64,000 bases of DNA from Neorhizobium populisoli (GCF_019430945.1 NZ_JAHYCB010000003.1:1-64000); one strand, 5' to 3'; shown: positions 27,552 to 36,928, counted from the first letter of the stretch. A program made the numbers and translations. Notes: generated from the sequence alone by a model not told the origin.

Positions 27552-28690
27552 GTGCGTCCCTGGATTTCGTCTTCGGTCGTGCAGGCCGATGCAACACCCG
27601 TGCCAGACTTCACGACTTTGGCCGGGGCAGCAGTGGCGAGCACTTCCGTATTGTCGGCCTTGCCGAAGAAGTCCCACATCCGGAAAGCCGGATCAACATT
27701 GGCGTCGAAGGCAGGCTTGGCCGGCACGATGGCGGCAACCTTGGTAACCGCGGCCGAGCTTTCCTTGGCGGAAGCCAGCACGGCTTCTGTCGCAGGCGCC
27801 GGCTTCGGCCAGTCATGGGTGCCATTAGCGAAAACGTAGGATGCGATGCGCGCGCCGTTTTTGCAGGTGCCGTAGGTGCTGAAGGTCACACCATCGATCG
27901 TCTTCGCTTCCGCGGCGCCCTTGCATCCGTCGAGTTCGGTCCAGCGCTGGATCGCCGTCTTGAAGCCGTATTGCCAATAGGTGCTGCCACCGCCCGCATA
28001 AGGGTTGGACTCGTCCTTGACGCCCGCAAACGCCATGATCGAGATCGGCCGCGCCGGATTGCAGTTGGCCGCTTCCGGACCCCATTTGCCGTCGGTTTCA
28101 ACCGGACGGCCGGCGCGCAGCGAATGCACGAAGCCGGCAGCGGCGAATTCGTCATGGCCGGAGCAAAGAAAAGCCGAGAGCATGCGGCCGCCGCCGGAAT
28201 AACCGGAAGCATAGATGCGAGCCGAATCCACGCAGAAGTCTTCCTTCACCTCTTCCACGGCGTCTTCGATATATTCGATCTCGTCGAGGCCGCCCTGCTG
28301 CGCCGTCACGAACGGGACATTCCAGGCATAGTTCTGATTAGGTCCGACCGTCAGGCTGCCCTGCAGCGCCACGACGATGAAACCGTTCTTTTCCGCAACC
28401 TTGTCCCACGAGCTGCGGTCGAGCTGCGAACTCGGATTGCTGTGACTGCCGTGCAGATCGAATACGACAGGAACCTTGCTCTTGCCGGTATAGGAAGACG
28501 GAATGAAATAGATGGCAGTGCGATCGATACCATCGGCATCAATGGTCATCTGGTGACGGCCCGGCTGCATCGGCTGGCCGCAGCCTGCAAGGGCGCTACC
28601 GGTCATGGCGCCCAGAAAAACAGCTCCGACCGCCATCATGCGGCTAAGAGCGGAACGAGAGAAGGTACCGGCTACGCAAGCAAAATCCAT
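27491..28690 (-). CDS. secreted PHB-depolymerase/feruloyl-esterase-like hydrolase (LpqC family)
   Basis: About 399 residues from the ATG at 28690, with a signal segment around [20 protein letters not shown] that could be a lipobox (SALAGC). An alpha/beta hydrolase domain follows: [16 protein letters not shown] forms the oxyanion region, the nucleophile is in GYSGGGR, and a histidine lies in [11 protein letters not shown]. The C-terminal 90 residues are Ala-rich and low complexity. Substrate unknown. It sits between urtE and ureD and overlaps ureD, so it may be part of a long urt-ure transcript. Confidence 0.8.
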   Translation of the reverse strand: MDFACVAGTFSRSALSRMMAVGAVFLGAMTGSALAGCGQPMQPGRHQMTIDADGIDRTAIYFIPSSYTGKSKVPVVFDLHGSHSNPSSQLDRSSWDKVAEKNGFIVVALQGSLTVGPNQNYAWNVPFVTAQQGGLDEIEYIEDAVEEVKEDFCVDSARIYASGYSGGGRMLSAFLCSGHDEFAAAGFVHSLRAGRPVETDGKWGPEAANCNPARPISIMAFAGVKDESNPYAGGGSTYWQYGFKTAIQRWTELDGCKGAAEAKTIDGVTFSTYGTCKNGARIASYVFANGTHDWPKPAPATEAVLASAKESSAAVTKVAAIVPAKPAFDANVDPAFRMWDFFGKADNTEVLATAAPAKVVKSGTGVASACTTEDEIQGRTCSNEPMNMRRSGQGVQDAL

Positions 28691-28867
28691 CAGCGCCTCA
28701 TCATGGGTGCAGGGGTTTTCATCAATGTGCAGGAACTCGGCGTCGAAAACATTGATCTTTATCAATTTTGCTTCGACGACCGTTAATTAGCACAAGGTCA
28801 TACCCCTGCATACAATTGATTTGCTGCGACGCACTCCAAACTTTCACATATGAAAATAGGGTACGGA

Positions 28868-29572
28868 TTATACCGTAAGGTGGCGTCTAGCCTCCGGCGT
28901 ATCCAATGTTTCGGCCGCTCCTTCATGGACGATCTCGCCGCGATCCATGATGTAAACCTGGTCGGCAAGCTCGCGACAGAAGTCGAGATATTGCTCGACA
29001 AGCAGGATCGCCATGCCGGTAGAATCGCGCAAGTATCGGATCGCCCGGCCAATATCCTTGATGATCGACGGCTGGATACCTTCGGTCGGTTCATCGAGAA
29101 CGAGGATACGCGGCCGCGTCACCATCGCCCGACCGATCGCCAATTGCTGCTGCTGGCCACCGGACAAATCGCCGCCGCGCCGGCCGAGCATCGTTTTCAG
29201 GACCGGAAAGAGCGAGAAGATCTCGTCGGGGATGAATTTGTCCTTGCGGGCCAGCGGCGCGTAACCGCTCTGCAGGTTCTCCTGCACCGTTAAGAGCGGA
29301 AAGACCTCGCGGCCCTGCGGCACATAGCCGATGCCATGCTTGGCGCGAACATAAGGCGGCAGTCCGTTCAGCACCTCGTTCTGGAAGCTGATCGTGCCGG
29401 CACTGACCGGATGCTGGCCGGTGACAGCCCGCAGAAGCGAACTCTTGCCAACACCGTTGCGGCCGAGCACGCAGGTGATCTTGCCCATTTCCGCAGTGAT
29501 CGAGACACCGCGCAGAGCCTGTGCCGCGCCGTAATGTAGATTGACGTTGTTGACTGTCAGCATCCCGTTCAC
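28868..29572 (-). CDS. urtE: urea ABC transporter ATPase UrtE
   Basis: A 234-residue LivF-type ATPase with Walker A GRNGVGKSS, signature LSGGQQQQLA and Walker B ILVLDEPTEGIQP. The EGIQP sequence after Walker B and the neighbours urtABCD identify it as the urea system rather than a generic amino acid importer. It is separated from urtD by one small membrane-protein gene. Confidence 0.93.
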   Translation of the reverse strand: MNGMLTVNNVNLHYGAAQALRGVSITAEMGKITCVLGRNGVGKSSLLRAVTGQHPVSAGTISFQNEVLNGLPPYVRAKHGIGYVPQGREVFPLLTVQENLQSGYAPLARKDKFIPDEIFSLFPVLKTMLGRRGGDLSGGQQQQLAIGRAMVTRPRILVLDEPTEGIQPSIIKDIGRAIRYLRDSTGMAILLVEQYLDFCRELADQVYIMDRGEIVHEGAAETLDTPEARRHLTV

Positions 29573-29583
29573 CCGTTATCGTA

Positions 29584-30102
29584 TCAGTTCATCAGAGTAC
29601 GCCTCAGCGTTTGCAGGGCGATCTCCTGTTCCTTCGTTCTTTCGCCACCGACCTCGGCGACTTCCTCGGCCATGCCGATCAACTGCTGCCGCTCATGCAT
29701 GTCGAGCGCCTTCATCCAGAGGTCGCGGAAGCGGCGGATCGGATCTTCCGGACTGGTGACGTTCTTTGAGGCCCATTCTCCGAACACAAGCACTTCATCC
29801 ATATCCGCCGGGCGGATGATCCCGGTCATGCGGTTGCGGATGACGCCCTTCGCCGCATCGAGATACATCGGCTTTTCCTTCGCCAGGCAGAAGAAGAAGG
29901 CGACCGCTGCAATCGCCGGATCGGCAATCGAAGCCAGCGGTGCCGCTTCAGCCTGTTTGCGGAACTGCCGGCGCTTATAGGCACCCCGCATCCGCTCGAC
30001 GGAATCGATGATCTCGCTTCCCGCCTCGCGCGCCATTTTCAAACGCCAGTACCAGACGGCAGCGCCGCCGATCGCCATAACCAGAATACCAAGCAAAGCC
30101 AT
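29584..30102 (-). CDS. small membrane-anchored hypothetical protein within the urt operon
   Basis: A 172-residue protein with one N-terminal transmembrane helix (MALLGILVMAIGGAAVWYWR) and a basic, mostly helical cytoplasmic part including DPAIAAVAFFFCLAKEKPMY and a helical C-terminus. No catalytic motif is recognised. It lies between urtD and urtE on the same strand. Function unknown; co-expression with urea uptake is likely from context. Confidence 0.65.
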   Translation of the reverse strand: MALLGILVMAIGGAAVWYWRLKMAREAGSEIIDSVERMRGAYKRRQFRKQAEAAPLASIADPAIAAVAFFFCLAKEKPMYLDAAKGVIRNRMTGIIRPADMDEVLVFGEWASKNVTSPEDPIRRFRDLWMKALDMHERQQLIGMAEEVAEVGGERTKEQEIALQTLRRTLMN

Positions 30103-30176
30103 GCTGAAACCCCAAAGCAAAACCCGACCGTTTTAGAGCGTTTTCTACCGTGAGGTTCAAGACTGGAAGTTTCACG

Positions 30177-30938
30177 TCACCGTCCTAAATAATTTTCGAT
30201 CACTTTCGGATCGCTCGACACGAAGTCGATCGATCCTTCCGCCAGCACCGAGCCCTCCGCCAGACACGTTACTTTCACACCCAGATCGCGGATGAAGCCC
30301 ATGTCATGCTCGACGACCACCACCGAGCGCGTCTTGGCGATTTCCTTGAGCAGGATCGCGGTCTCCACCGTCTCGGCGTCCGTCATGCCAGCCACCGGTT
30401 CGTCGACCAGCAGAAGCTTCGGCTCCTGCGCCAGCAGCATGCCGATTTCCAGCCATTGCTTTTGGCCGTGCGACAGGTTGGCGGCGTATTCGTCTTTCCG
30501 ATGCGTCAGGCGAACGGTTTCAAGGATCTCCTCAATGCGTGTCTTATCTTCCGCAGTCAGCCGGTAGAACAGCGTGCCGAACACGCCGCGATCACGGTTC
30601 AGCGCCAGTTCCAGATTGTCCCAGACCGTATGGCTTTCGAATACCGTCGGCTTCTGAAACTTGCGGCCGATGCCGAGCTGGGCGATGTCTGCCTCATCCT
30701 TCTTGGTGAGATCGATCGAATCCTCGAAAAGCACCGTACCGCTGTCCGGCCGGGTCTTGCCAGTGATAATGTCCATCATCGTCGTCTTGCCGGCGCCGTT
30801 CGGGCCGATGATCGCACGGAGTTCGCCGGGTTCGACCACGAAGGACAGCGAGTTGATTGCCTTGAAGCCGTCGAAGGCGACCGAGACGTTTTCGAGATAG
30901 AGCAGGCTTTTGGTTCTGGTTTCGGCAATCGTGTTCAT
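30177..30938 (-). CDS. urtD: urea ABC transporter ATPase UrtD
   Basis: A 253-residue LivG-type ATPase with Walker A GPNGAGKTT, signature LSHGQKQWLEIG, Walker B LLLVDEPVAGMTD and switch VVVVEHDMGF. The LSHGQKQWLEIGMLL wording is characteristic of UrtD. The gene follows urtC by about 11 bases. Confidence 0.95.
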   Translation of the reverse strand: MNTIAETRTKSLLYLENVSVAFDGFKAINSLSFVVEPGELRAIIGPNGAGKTTMMDIITGKTRPDSGTVLFEDSIDLTKKDEADIAQLGIGRKFQKPTVFESHTVWDNLELALNRDRGVFGTLFYRLTAEDKTRIEEILETVRLTHRKDEYAANLSHGQKQWLEIGMLLAQEPKLLLVDEPVAGMTDAETVETAILLKEIAKTRSVVVVEHDMGFIRDLGVKVTCLAEGSVLAEGSIDFVSSDPKVIENYLGR

Positions 30939-30949
30939 CTTGCGCTCCC

Positions 30950-32113
30950 TTATTCCGCGGCCTGGGCGATGGCCACCGGAGCATCCCTGCCCTTTTCGGC
31001 CTCGGCGGCGGCCTTGTAAGCCCTGCGGGTCCTGAACCCATGCTGGATCGTTCCGACGATGCCCTTCGGCAGAAACAGCGTTACCGCGATGAACAGGCCG
31101 CCCAATGCAAACAGCCAGAATTCCGGGAAAGCGCCGGTGAAGAAGCTCTTGCCGGCATTGACGAGGATGGCACCGATGATCGGGCCGATCAGCGTGCCGC
31201 GCCCGCCGACTGCCGTCCAGACGACGACCTCGATCGAATTGGCCGGCGCGAATTCACCCGGATTGATGATGCCGACCTGCGGCACGAACAGCGCGCCGGC
31301 AATGCCTGCAAACATCGCGGAAACCACGAAGGTGAACAGCTTGATGTTTTCCACCCGGAAGCCGAGGAAGCGCACCCGGCTTTCCGCATCGCGCACGCCG
31401 ACCAGCACCTTGCCGAACTTCGAGCGGGTAATGGCGGACGCGACGATCAGGCAAAGCGACAGCATGATCGCCGAGATCGCAAATAGAACCGCACGAGTGC
31501 CGTCGGCCTGCACCGAGAAACCGAGGATATCCTTGAAATCGGTCAGGCCGTTATTGCCGCCGAAACCCATATCGTTGCGAAAGAAGGCCAGCAGCAGCGC
31601 ATAGGTCATCGCCTGGGTGATAATCGACAGGTACACGCCGTTGACCCGGGAGCGGAAGGCGAACCAGCCGAAGATAAAGGCGAGCAGACCGGGCACCAGC
31701 AGAACCATGACCATGGCGAAGACGAACCAGTCGAACCCATGCCAGAACCACGGCAGTTCCTTATAATTCAGGAACACCATGAAATCCGGGAGGATCGGGT
31801 TGCCATAGACGCCGCGGGGGCCGATCTGGCGCATCAGATACATGCCCATCGCATAACCGCCGAGCGCGAAGAAGGCACCGTGGCCAAGCGAAAGGATGCC
31901 GCAATAACCCCAGACCAGATCGAGCGCCAAGGCCAGAAGCGCATAGCAGAGATACTTGCCGAACAGCGCCATGACATAGGTGGGAATGTGGAAAGCGCTG
32001 TCAGGTGGGGTCAGCAGGTTGAGCGCCGGCACGAGAACCGCAATGCCGAGCAGAGTGGCAACGGCGACGACGATCTTTCCTTCGAGCGCGCGATGAATGA
32101 AGCTGGTGATCAT
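30950..32113 (-). CDS. urtC: urea ABC transporter permease UrtC
   Basis: A 387-residue LivM-type permease. The ATG at 32113 overlaps the urtB stop by four bases (ATGA), which fixes the start; a much longer open frame to 33010 runs over urtB out of frame and is spurious. Features are DLVWGYCGILSLGHGAFFAL and the coupling region LVGVRDAESRVRFLGFRVEN, both typical of UrtC. Confidence 0.94.
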   Translation of the reverse strand: MITSFIHRALEGKIVVAVATLLGIAVLVPALNLLTPPDSAFHIPTYVMALFGKYLCYALLALALDLVWGYCGILSLGHGAFFALGGYAMGMYLMRQIGPRGVYGNPILPDFMVFLNYKELPWFWHGFDWFVFAMVMVLLVPGLLAFIFGWFAFRSRVNGVYLSIITQAMTYALLLAFFRNDMGFGGNNGLTDFKDILGFSVQADGTRAVLFAISAIMLSLCLIVASAITRSKFGKVLVGVRDAESRVRFLGFRVENIKLFTFVVSAMFAGIAGALFVPQVGIINPGEFAPANSIEVVVWTAVGGRGTLIGPIIGAILVNAGKSFFTGAFPEFWLFALGGLFIAVTLFLPKGIVGTIQHGFRTRRAYKAAAEAEKGRDAPVAIAQAAE

Positions 32114-33714
32114 GCTTCGACCGCCCTTCCCTTGAGCGCGAAGAGGCCGCGCGGACGTTTCTGGATGAAGAGGATGATGAGGACCAGAACCAGGATCTTG
32201 CCGAGCACGGCGCCGGTGACCGGTTCGAGGAACTTGTTCAGGACGCCGAGCGACAGCGCCGCGATCAGCGTGCCCCAGAGATTGCCGACGCCGCCGAACA
32301 CCACGACCATGAAACTGTCGATAATGTAGCTCTGGCCGAGGTTCGGCGAGACGTTGTCGATCTGCGAAAGCGCCGCGCCGGCAATGCCTGCAATGCCGGA
32401 GCCAAGCGCGAAGGTGAGCGCATCGACCCAGGGAGTTTTGATGCCCATCGAAGACGCCATGCGGCGGTTTTGGGTGACGGCGCGCATGTTGAGCCCGTAG
32501 GCTGTCCTCTTCATGACGAAGAGCAGAGCGAAGAAGATCGTCAGCGAGAAGACGATAATCCACATGCGGTTCCAGGTGATCGTCATGCCGCCGATGGGGA
32601 AAGAACCGGACATCCAGGACGGATTGCCGACTTCCTGGTTGGTCGGGCCGAAGATCGAGCGGATCGTCTGCTGCAGGATGAGTGAAACACCCCAGGTGGC
32701 AAGCAAGGTTTCGAGCGGCCGGCCATAGAGAAAGCGGATAATACCGCGCTCGATGACGAAACCAACGGCACCGGTGACGAGGAAGGCCACCGGCAGCGCG
32801 ATCGCCAGCGACCAGTCGAAAAGGCCGGGTGCATGGTCGCGGATGAGTTGCTGCACGACGAATGTGGAATAGGCGCCGAGCATGACCATTTCGCCATGCG
32901 CCATGTTGATAATGCCCATCACGCCGAAGGTGATGGCAAGCCCGATCGCTGCCAGCAGCAGGACCGAACCGAGCGACAGTCCGTACCAGACGTTCTGGCC
33001 CATGTCCCAAAGCTGCTGTTCGCTCTGGATCGCGGAAATCGCCGCATCGAGATCCGGCTTGAGGCTGGCATCGATCGAACCCGATACACTGCCCAGAATA
33101 CCGAGCGCATTACGACCGCCGAGAGCCTTGATGGTCTGGATGGCACCGCGCTTCTCATCGACGGAACGGTCGGACGAAAGAACCGAAACAGCACGCGCCT
33201 CCTCCATGCGGGCCTTGACTTCCCTGTCGGTTTCCTTGGCGAGCGCGGCTTCGACAAGATCGAGGTTTTCGGCGCTCGGCGAACGTAGCACGGCATCGGC
33301 AGCCGAAAGGCGCACGCCACGATCCGGGCTCATCAGCGTCAGCCCGCCCATGGCGGAACGTATAACGCGACGGAGATTGTTGTTGATCTTGATCTTGGTG
33401 ACGGCATTCTTGGCTGCCTGGCCGGCAGAAGCACCAGTAACCGGGTCGATCAGGTCGAACCCGGCCCCTGCCGCCTTGCCGATGAAGACGAGATTGTCGG
33501 ATTTGCGGAAATAGAGATCGCCGTCGGAGAAGGCCTGCAGCGCCGGGACGACGCGCGTATCGCCGGTCGCGGCGATCTGGCCGAGCAGGGCTTCGGCCTC
33601 GGCGAAGTCAGCTTTGGCAAGATGGTTGATCAACGGCTTCGGGTCGCTCTGCGCGAAGGATGGCGCGGCGAAGGATAGGATCAGAAAAATCAGGCTGAAA
33701 AGACGGATAAGCAT
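32110..33714 (-). CDS. urtB: urea ABC transporter permease UrtB with periplasmic N-domain
   Basis: A 534-residue protein, long form. A signal peptide (MLIRLFSLIFLILSFAAPSF) and a roughly 220-residue helical periplasmic domain precede the LivH-type permease (about 245-530, with IGLAITFGVMGIINMAHGEM and ALGSGIAGIAGAALSQID). The long N-domain is usual for UrtB in proteobacteria. It is separated from urtA by 200 bp carrying a palindromic repeat. Confidence 0.93.
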   Translation of the reverse strand: MLIRLFSLIFLILSFAAPSFAQSDPKPLINHLAKADFAEAEALLGQIAATGDTRVVPALQAFSDGDLYFRKSDNLVFIGKAAGAGFDLIDPVTGASAGQAAKNAVTKIKINNNLRRVIRSAMGGLTLMSPDRGVRLSAADAVLRSPSAENLDLVEAALAKETDREVKARMEEARAVSVLSSDRSVDEKRGAIQTIKALGGRNALGILGSVSGSIDASLKPDLDAAISAIQSEQQLWDMGQNVWYGLSLGSVLLLAAIGLAITFGVMGIINMAHGEMVMLGAYSTFVVQQLIRDHAPGLFDWSLAIALPVAFLVTGAVGFVIERGIIRFLYGRPLETLLATWGVSLILQQTIRSIFGPTNQEVGNPSWMSGSFPIGGMTITWNRMWIIVFSLTIFFALLFVMKRTAYGLNMRAVTQNRRMASSMGIKTPWVDALTFALGSGIAGIAGAALSQIDNVSPNLGQSYIIDSFMVVVFGGVGNLWGTLIAALSLGVLNKFLEPVTGAVLGKILVLVLIILFIQKRPRGLFALKGRAVEA

Positions 33715-33754
33715 GCTGTTGTCCCCCGTGTGGCTGCGGTTGGAGGGCTCAATG

Positions 33755-33893
33755 GCCCCTCATCCGCCTGCCGGCACCTTCTCCCCGCGAGCGGGGAGAA
33801 GGACATTTGACGCAACCGTGCCCTCCATCTCAACGTCGAGCAGGGCACGTCCCCTCTCCCCGTTATTACGGGGAGAGGGTTAGGGTGAGGGGC
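33755..33893. repeat. composite palindromic element between urtA and urtB (RIME-like)
   Basis: Outer inverted arms GCCCCTCA (33755-33762) and TGAGGGGC (33886-33893) enclose two perfect hairpins. The first is CCTTCTCCCCG / CGGGGAGAAGG at 33777-33802 with a four-base loop. The second is CCCTCTCCCCG / CGGGGAGAGGG at 33852-33879 with a six-base loop. Two large palindromes in about 110-140 bp recall the Rhizobium intergenic mosaic elements. In the transcript it could reduce urtBCDE relative to the abundant binding protein. Confidence 0.82.
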
Positions 33894-33914
33894 TATCAGC
33901 GCCCAATTTCCCAA

Positions 33915-35204
33915 TCAGCTACCCTTGCCGCCGCACTTGCCGGAAGCGACGTTGAAGTTGCCGCAGGCCATCGGCTTGCGCCAATCGGAGATCAGGTTCT
34001 TGGAGTCCGGCAGGTAGTCGGACCATTCGTCGCCGACGACCGGAGCCGTCTCCTGGACGATGTCGAACTGGCCGTCCGCCTGGATTTCACCGATCAACAC
34101 CGGCTTGGTGATGTGGTGGTTCGGCATGACGGTGGAGGTGCCGCCAGAAAGGTTCGGAACGGAAACGCCGATGATCGAGTCGAGAACCTTGTCGGTATCG
34201 GTCGTGCCGGCCGCTTCGACGGCCTTAACCCAGGCGTTGAAGCCGATATAGGCAGCTTCCATCGGGTCGTTGGTAACGCGCTTGTCGTTCTTGGTGAACG
34301 CGTGCCATTCCTTGATGAATTCGGCATTCACGTCCGCATCGACGGACTGGAAATAGTTCCAGGCGGCAAGGTGGCCGACCAGCGGCTTGGTGTCGAGACC
34401 GGCGAGTTCTTCTTCACCGACCGAGAAGGCGACGACCGGAATGTCTTCGGCCTTGATGCCCTGGTTGCCGAGTTCCTTGTAGAACGGCACGTTGGCGTCG
34501 CCGTTGATGGTGGAGACGACGGCGGTCTTCTTGCCGGCGGAACCGAAGGCCTTGATCTTGGAGACTTCGGTCTGCCAGTCGGAGAAGCCGAACGGCGTGT
34601 AGTTGATCATGATGTCAGCTTCGGCAACGCCCTTCGACATCAGGTAGGCTTTGAGGATCTTGTTGGTCGTCTGCGGATAGACGTAGTCGGTTCCTTCCAG
34701 AACCCAGCGCTTCACGCCCTCTTCCTTCGCCAGGTAATCGACGGCTGGAATAGCCTGCTGGTTCGGAGCGGCACCGGTGTAGAAGATGTTGCGCGAGGAT
34801 TCTTCCCCCTCGTACTGGACCGGGTAGAACAGGATCGAATTCAGCTCTTCGAAGACCGGCAGGACCGACTTGCGCGACGACGAAGTCCAGCAACCGAACA
34901 CGGCGGCGACCTTGTCCTTGGAGATCAGCTGGCGGGCCTTTTCGGCAAACAGCGGCCAGTCGGAAGCCGGGTCGACGACGACGGCTTCGAGCTTCTTGCC
35001 GAGAACGCCGCCCTTCTTGTTCTGCTGCTCGACGAGCATCAGCATGACGTCTTTCAGCGTCGTCTCGGAAATCGCCATCGTGCCGGACAGCGAGTGGAGA
35101 ACGCCGATCTTGATCGTGTCGTCGGCCGCGAAAGCGCCGTGAAACGCCGTCGTCGACATCACGGCGGCAAGCATCGCGCCGCCCAGTTTCTTTTTGAAAT
35201 TCAT
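33915..35204 (-). CDS. urtA: urea ABC transporter substrate-binding protein UrtA
   Basis: A 429-residue periplasmic binding protein. The ATG at 35204 precedes a signal peptide (MNFKKKLGGAMLAAVMSTTA, cleaved near AFAA). The mature protein begins DDTIKIGVLHSLSGTMAISE, and VFGCWTSSSRKSVLPVFEEL, YPVQYEGEESSRNIFYTGA and the Cys-containing tail are diagnostic of UrtA. First gene of the urtABCD(x)E cluster. In many bacteria this locus is activated under nitrogen limitation; no clear sigma-54 promoter is seen here. Confidence 0.96.
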   Translation of the reverse strand: MNFKKKLGGAMLAAVMSTTAFHGAFAADDTIKIGVLHSLSGTMAISETTLKDVMLMLVEQQNKKGGVLGKKLEAVVVDPASDWPLFAEKARQLISKDKVAAVFGCWTSSSRKSVLPVFEELNSILFYPVQYEGEESSRNIFYTGAAPNQQAIPAVDYLAKEEGVKRWVLEGTDYVYPQTTNKILKAYLMSKGVAEADIMINYTPFGFSDWQTEVSKIKAFGSAGKKTAVVSTINGDANVPFYKELGNQGIKAEDIPVVAFSVGEEELAGLDTKPLVGHLAAWNYFQSVDADVNAEFIKEWHAFTKNDKRVTNDPMEAAYIGFNAWVKAVEAAGTTDTDKVLDSIIGVSVPNLSGGTSTVMPNHHITKPVLIGEIQADGQFDIVQETAPVVGDEWSDYLPDSKNLISDWRKPMACGNFNVASGKCGGKGS

Positions 35205-35231
35205 TGGTCGAACCCCTCTTCTTGTTCGCTC

Positions 35232-35261
35232 AAGCAACGAAGACCTTAACCGTTGCTTAAG
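35232..35261. promoter_or_regulatory. nested inverted repeats in the urtA leader
   Basis: AAGCAACG (35232-35239) and CGTTGCTT (35251-35258) are exact inverted repeats with an 11-base spacer, 28 bp before the urtA ATG. CTTAA/TTAAG overlap them at 35245-35261. They may be an operator or two competing 5'-leader hairpins. Confidence 0.4.
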
Positions 35262-35499
35262 GCGACTATCGGTTGCTGCAGCGCAAAACCACATACGCAA
35301 AATGACGTACATGAGGGGGAGAAGTTGGAAGCGCCGGCTCAGGCGCTGGGTTCGTGTGGCCAAGGCGGAGCTTTTAGGCCGGAGGGGAGCAAAAACTCAA
35401 ATGTCAGCTACAACCCTCACGATATATTAACCACAAATCTGCTGTATAAGTAACCAGCTCGTATAGAGCCTGAGGAGTTGTTTACAGTACCGAGGTTCT

Positions 35500-36807
35500 A
35501 TGACCAGCATCGTGACGAATGCTGGAGCTATTTCTGCGCTCAAAACGCTGCGCTCCATCGACCGACACATGTTCGATACACAGCAACAGGTCTCCAGCGG
35601 CCTGCGGGTCGGCCGTGCCTCCGACAATGCGGCGTATTGGTCGGTCGCGACGACGATGCGATCAGACAAGGGCGCTCTCTCGGCAGCTCAGGATGCTCTC
35701 GGCCTGGGAGCCGCCAAGGTCGACACGGCCTATCAAGGCATGGCGACGACGGCCGATATATTGTCGAAGTTCATGTCCAAGGTGGTTACCGCCCAGCAAG
35801 ACGGCATAGACCGCAAGAAAATCCAAGAAGAACTTGAGCAACTGAAGGAGCAGATCGTCACGATCTCCAACTCCGCCAGCTTCGCCGGACAGAACTGGCT
35901 GCGGCCGGATCTCGGAAGCCCGGCAAGCAACAATGCGGCGAGGACCACCGTCCCGTCATCTTTCATCCGCAGCGTAAACGGAAACGTCTCGGTCAAGACC
36001 CTCGATGTCGATCTGTCGAAACTCGCTTTGTTCAAGGATGGCGGCGGCGGCCTTCTGCAAAAGACGCCGGATCCGAATCTGGGCCATGGCATCGGCACGA
36101 TGGGCGGGCTGCAGGGATACTTCAACTCGGGTTACGGCGACGTGCCCGGCCCTTCATTGGGCCAGCCTTTCACGATCACGCAGTTCGATGTCATCACCGT
36201 CTCGTTTTCGGTCGGCACATTCGATGACGCATTCGTGGTCACCAAGAGCGTCGTCGATCAGGCGCTGGGAGGTCAGCCGGGATACGCCTATGATGGCGAC
36301 ATCGAAAACACCGCCGATTGGCTGAAAGTCCTCTATCAGGCAACGGTTCTCAACAAGCCATCATCCGACGTGCTGATGGAAACCGTCGGCGGAGCGCCGG
36401 ATATCTTCTTCCGGGCCATCCCATCGCTCGCTGGACAACAGATCACCATTCAGCAACCAGTTCTGACCCGCACGCTGCCGCCGGAAGGTATCGATATCCT
36501 CGATATCGACGTCACAGATCCCAATATCGACTTTCCGACGATGACCTACGTTCTCGACCAGATGCACCAGAAGTCGATATCGGCGGGCGCTTATCTGGGA
36601 TCGCTTCAGTCGCGGATCGAAATGCAGGAGGCGTTTGGAAACAGGCTGACCGACAGCCTTGAACGAGGTATCGGCCGCCTTGTCGATGCCGATATGAACG
36701 AGGCGTCGACAAGGCTCAAAGCGCTGCAGGCGCAGAGGCAGCTTGCGGTACAATCGCTTTCGATCGCCAATTCCGACGCCCAGACCATCCTGACCCTCTT
36801 CGGGTAA
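35500..36807 (+). CDS. flagellin (FlaA-type) with unusual central domain
   Basis: A 435-residue flagellin. The N-terminal D0/D1 (MTSIVTNAGAISALKTLRSI, then SSGLRVGRASDNAAYWSVAT) and C-terminal D1/D0 (VDADMNEASTRLKALQAQRQ, then LAVQSLSIANSDAQTILTLF) are typical of Rhizobiaceae FlaA proteins, so it should polymerise. The central part (about 155-355) does not look like common rhizobial flagellins; it is rich in beta-forming stretches such as FTITQFDVITVSFSVG. The gene stands alone, divergent from urtA, with no other flagellar gene in the window. Export would use the flagellar type III system encoded elsewhere. Confidence 0.88.
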   Translation: MTSIVTNAGAISALKTLRSIDRHMFDTQQQVSSGLRVGRASDNAAYWSVATTMRSDKGALSAAQDALGLGAAKVDTAYQGMATTADILSKFMSKVVTAQQDGIDRKKIQEELEQLKEQIVTISNSASFAGQNWLRPDLGSPASNNAARTTVPSSFIRSVNGNVSVKTLDVDLSKLALFKDGGGGLLQKTPDPNLGHGIGTMGGLQGYFNSGYGDVPGPSLGQPFTITQFDVITVSFSVGTFDDAFVVTKSVVDQALGGQPGYAYDGDIENTADWLKVLYQATVLNKPSSDVLMETVGGAPDIFFRAIPSLAGQQITIQQPVLTRTLPPEGIDILDIDVTDPNIDFPTMTYVLDQMHQKSISAGAYLGSLQSRIEMQEAFGNRLTDSLERGIGRLVDADMNEASTRLKALQAQRQLAVQSLSIANSDAQTILTLFG

Positions 36808-36849
36808 CGGCCAACGCCTGCCCCGTCGCGGTCTTTTCAGCGCGATACA

Positions 36850-36866
36850 TATTACCTCTCAGGTAA
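36850..36866. promoter_or_regulatory. palindromic operator candidate before the monooxygenase-SDR pair
   Basis: ATTACCT and AGGTAAT, perfect seven-base arms with a three-base spacer, lie 62 bp before the monooxygenase start. The symmetry and position suit a dimeric repressor, for example of the HxlR or MarR type that controls quinone-related genes. No such regulator is adjacent. Confidence 0.55.
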
Positions 36867-36928
36867 TCGACCCGGCGCATTCCGGCCTCTATCCCAAATG
36901 GCAGTTCCCGAACACGAAAGGATCGGCC

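Noticed and set aside
32114..33010. N-terminal extension of urtC to 33010
   Set aside because: It overlaps urtB out of frame; the ATGA overlap at 32110-32113 gives the real start.
35276..35293. possible sigma-54 promoter for urtA on the reverse strand
   Set aside because: The GG and GC elements are nine bases apart instead of ten, and the flanking consensus is poor.
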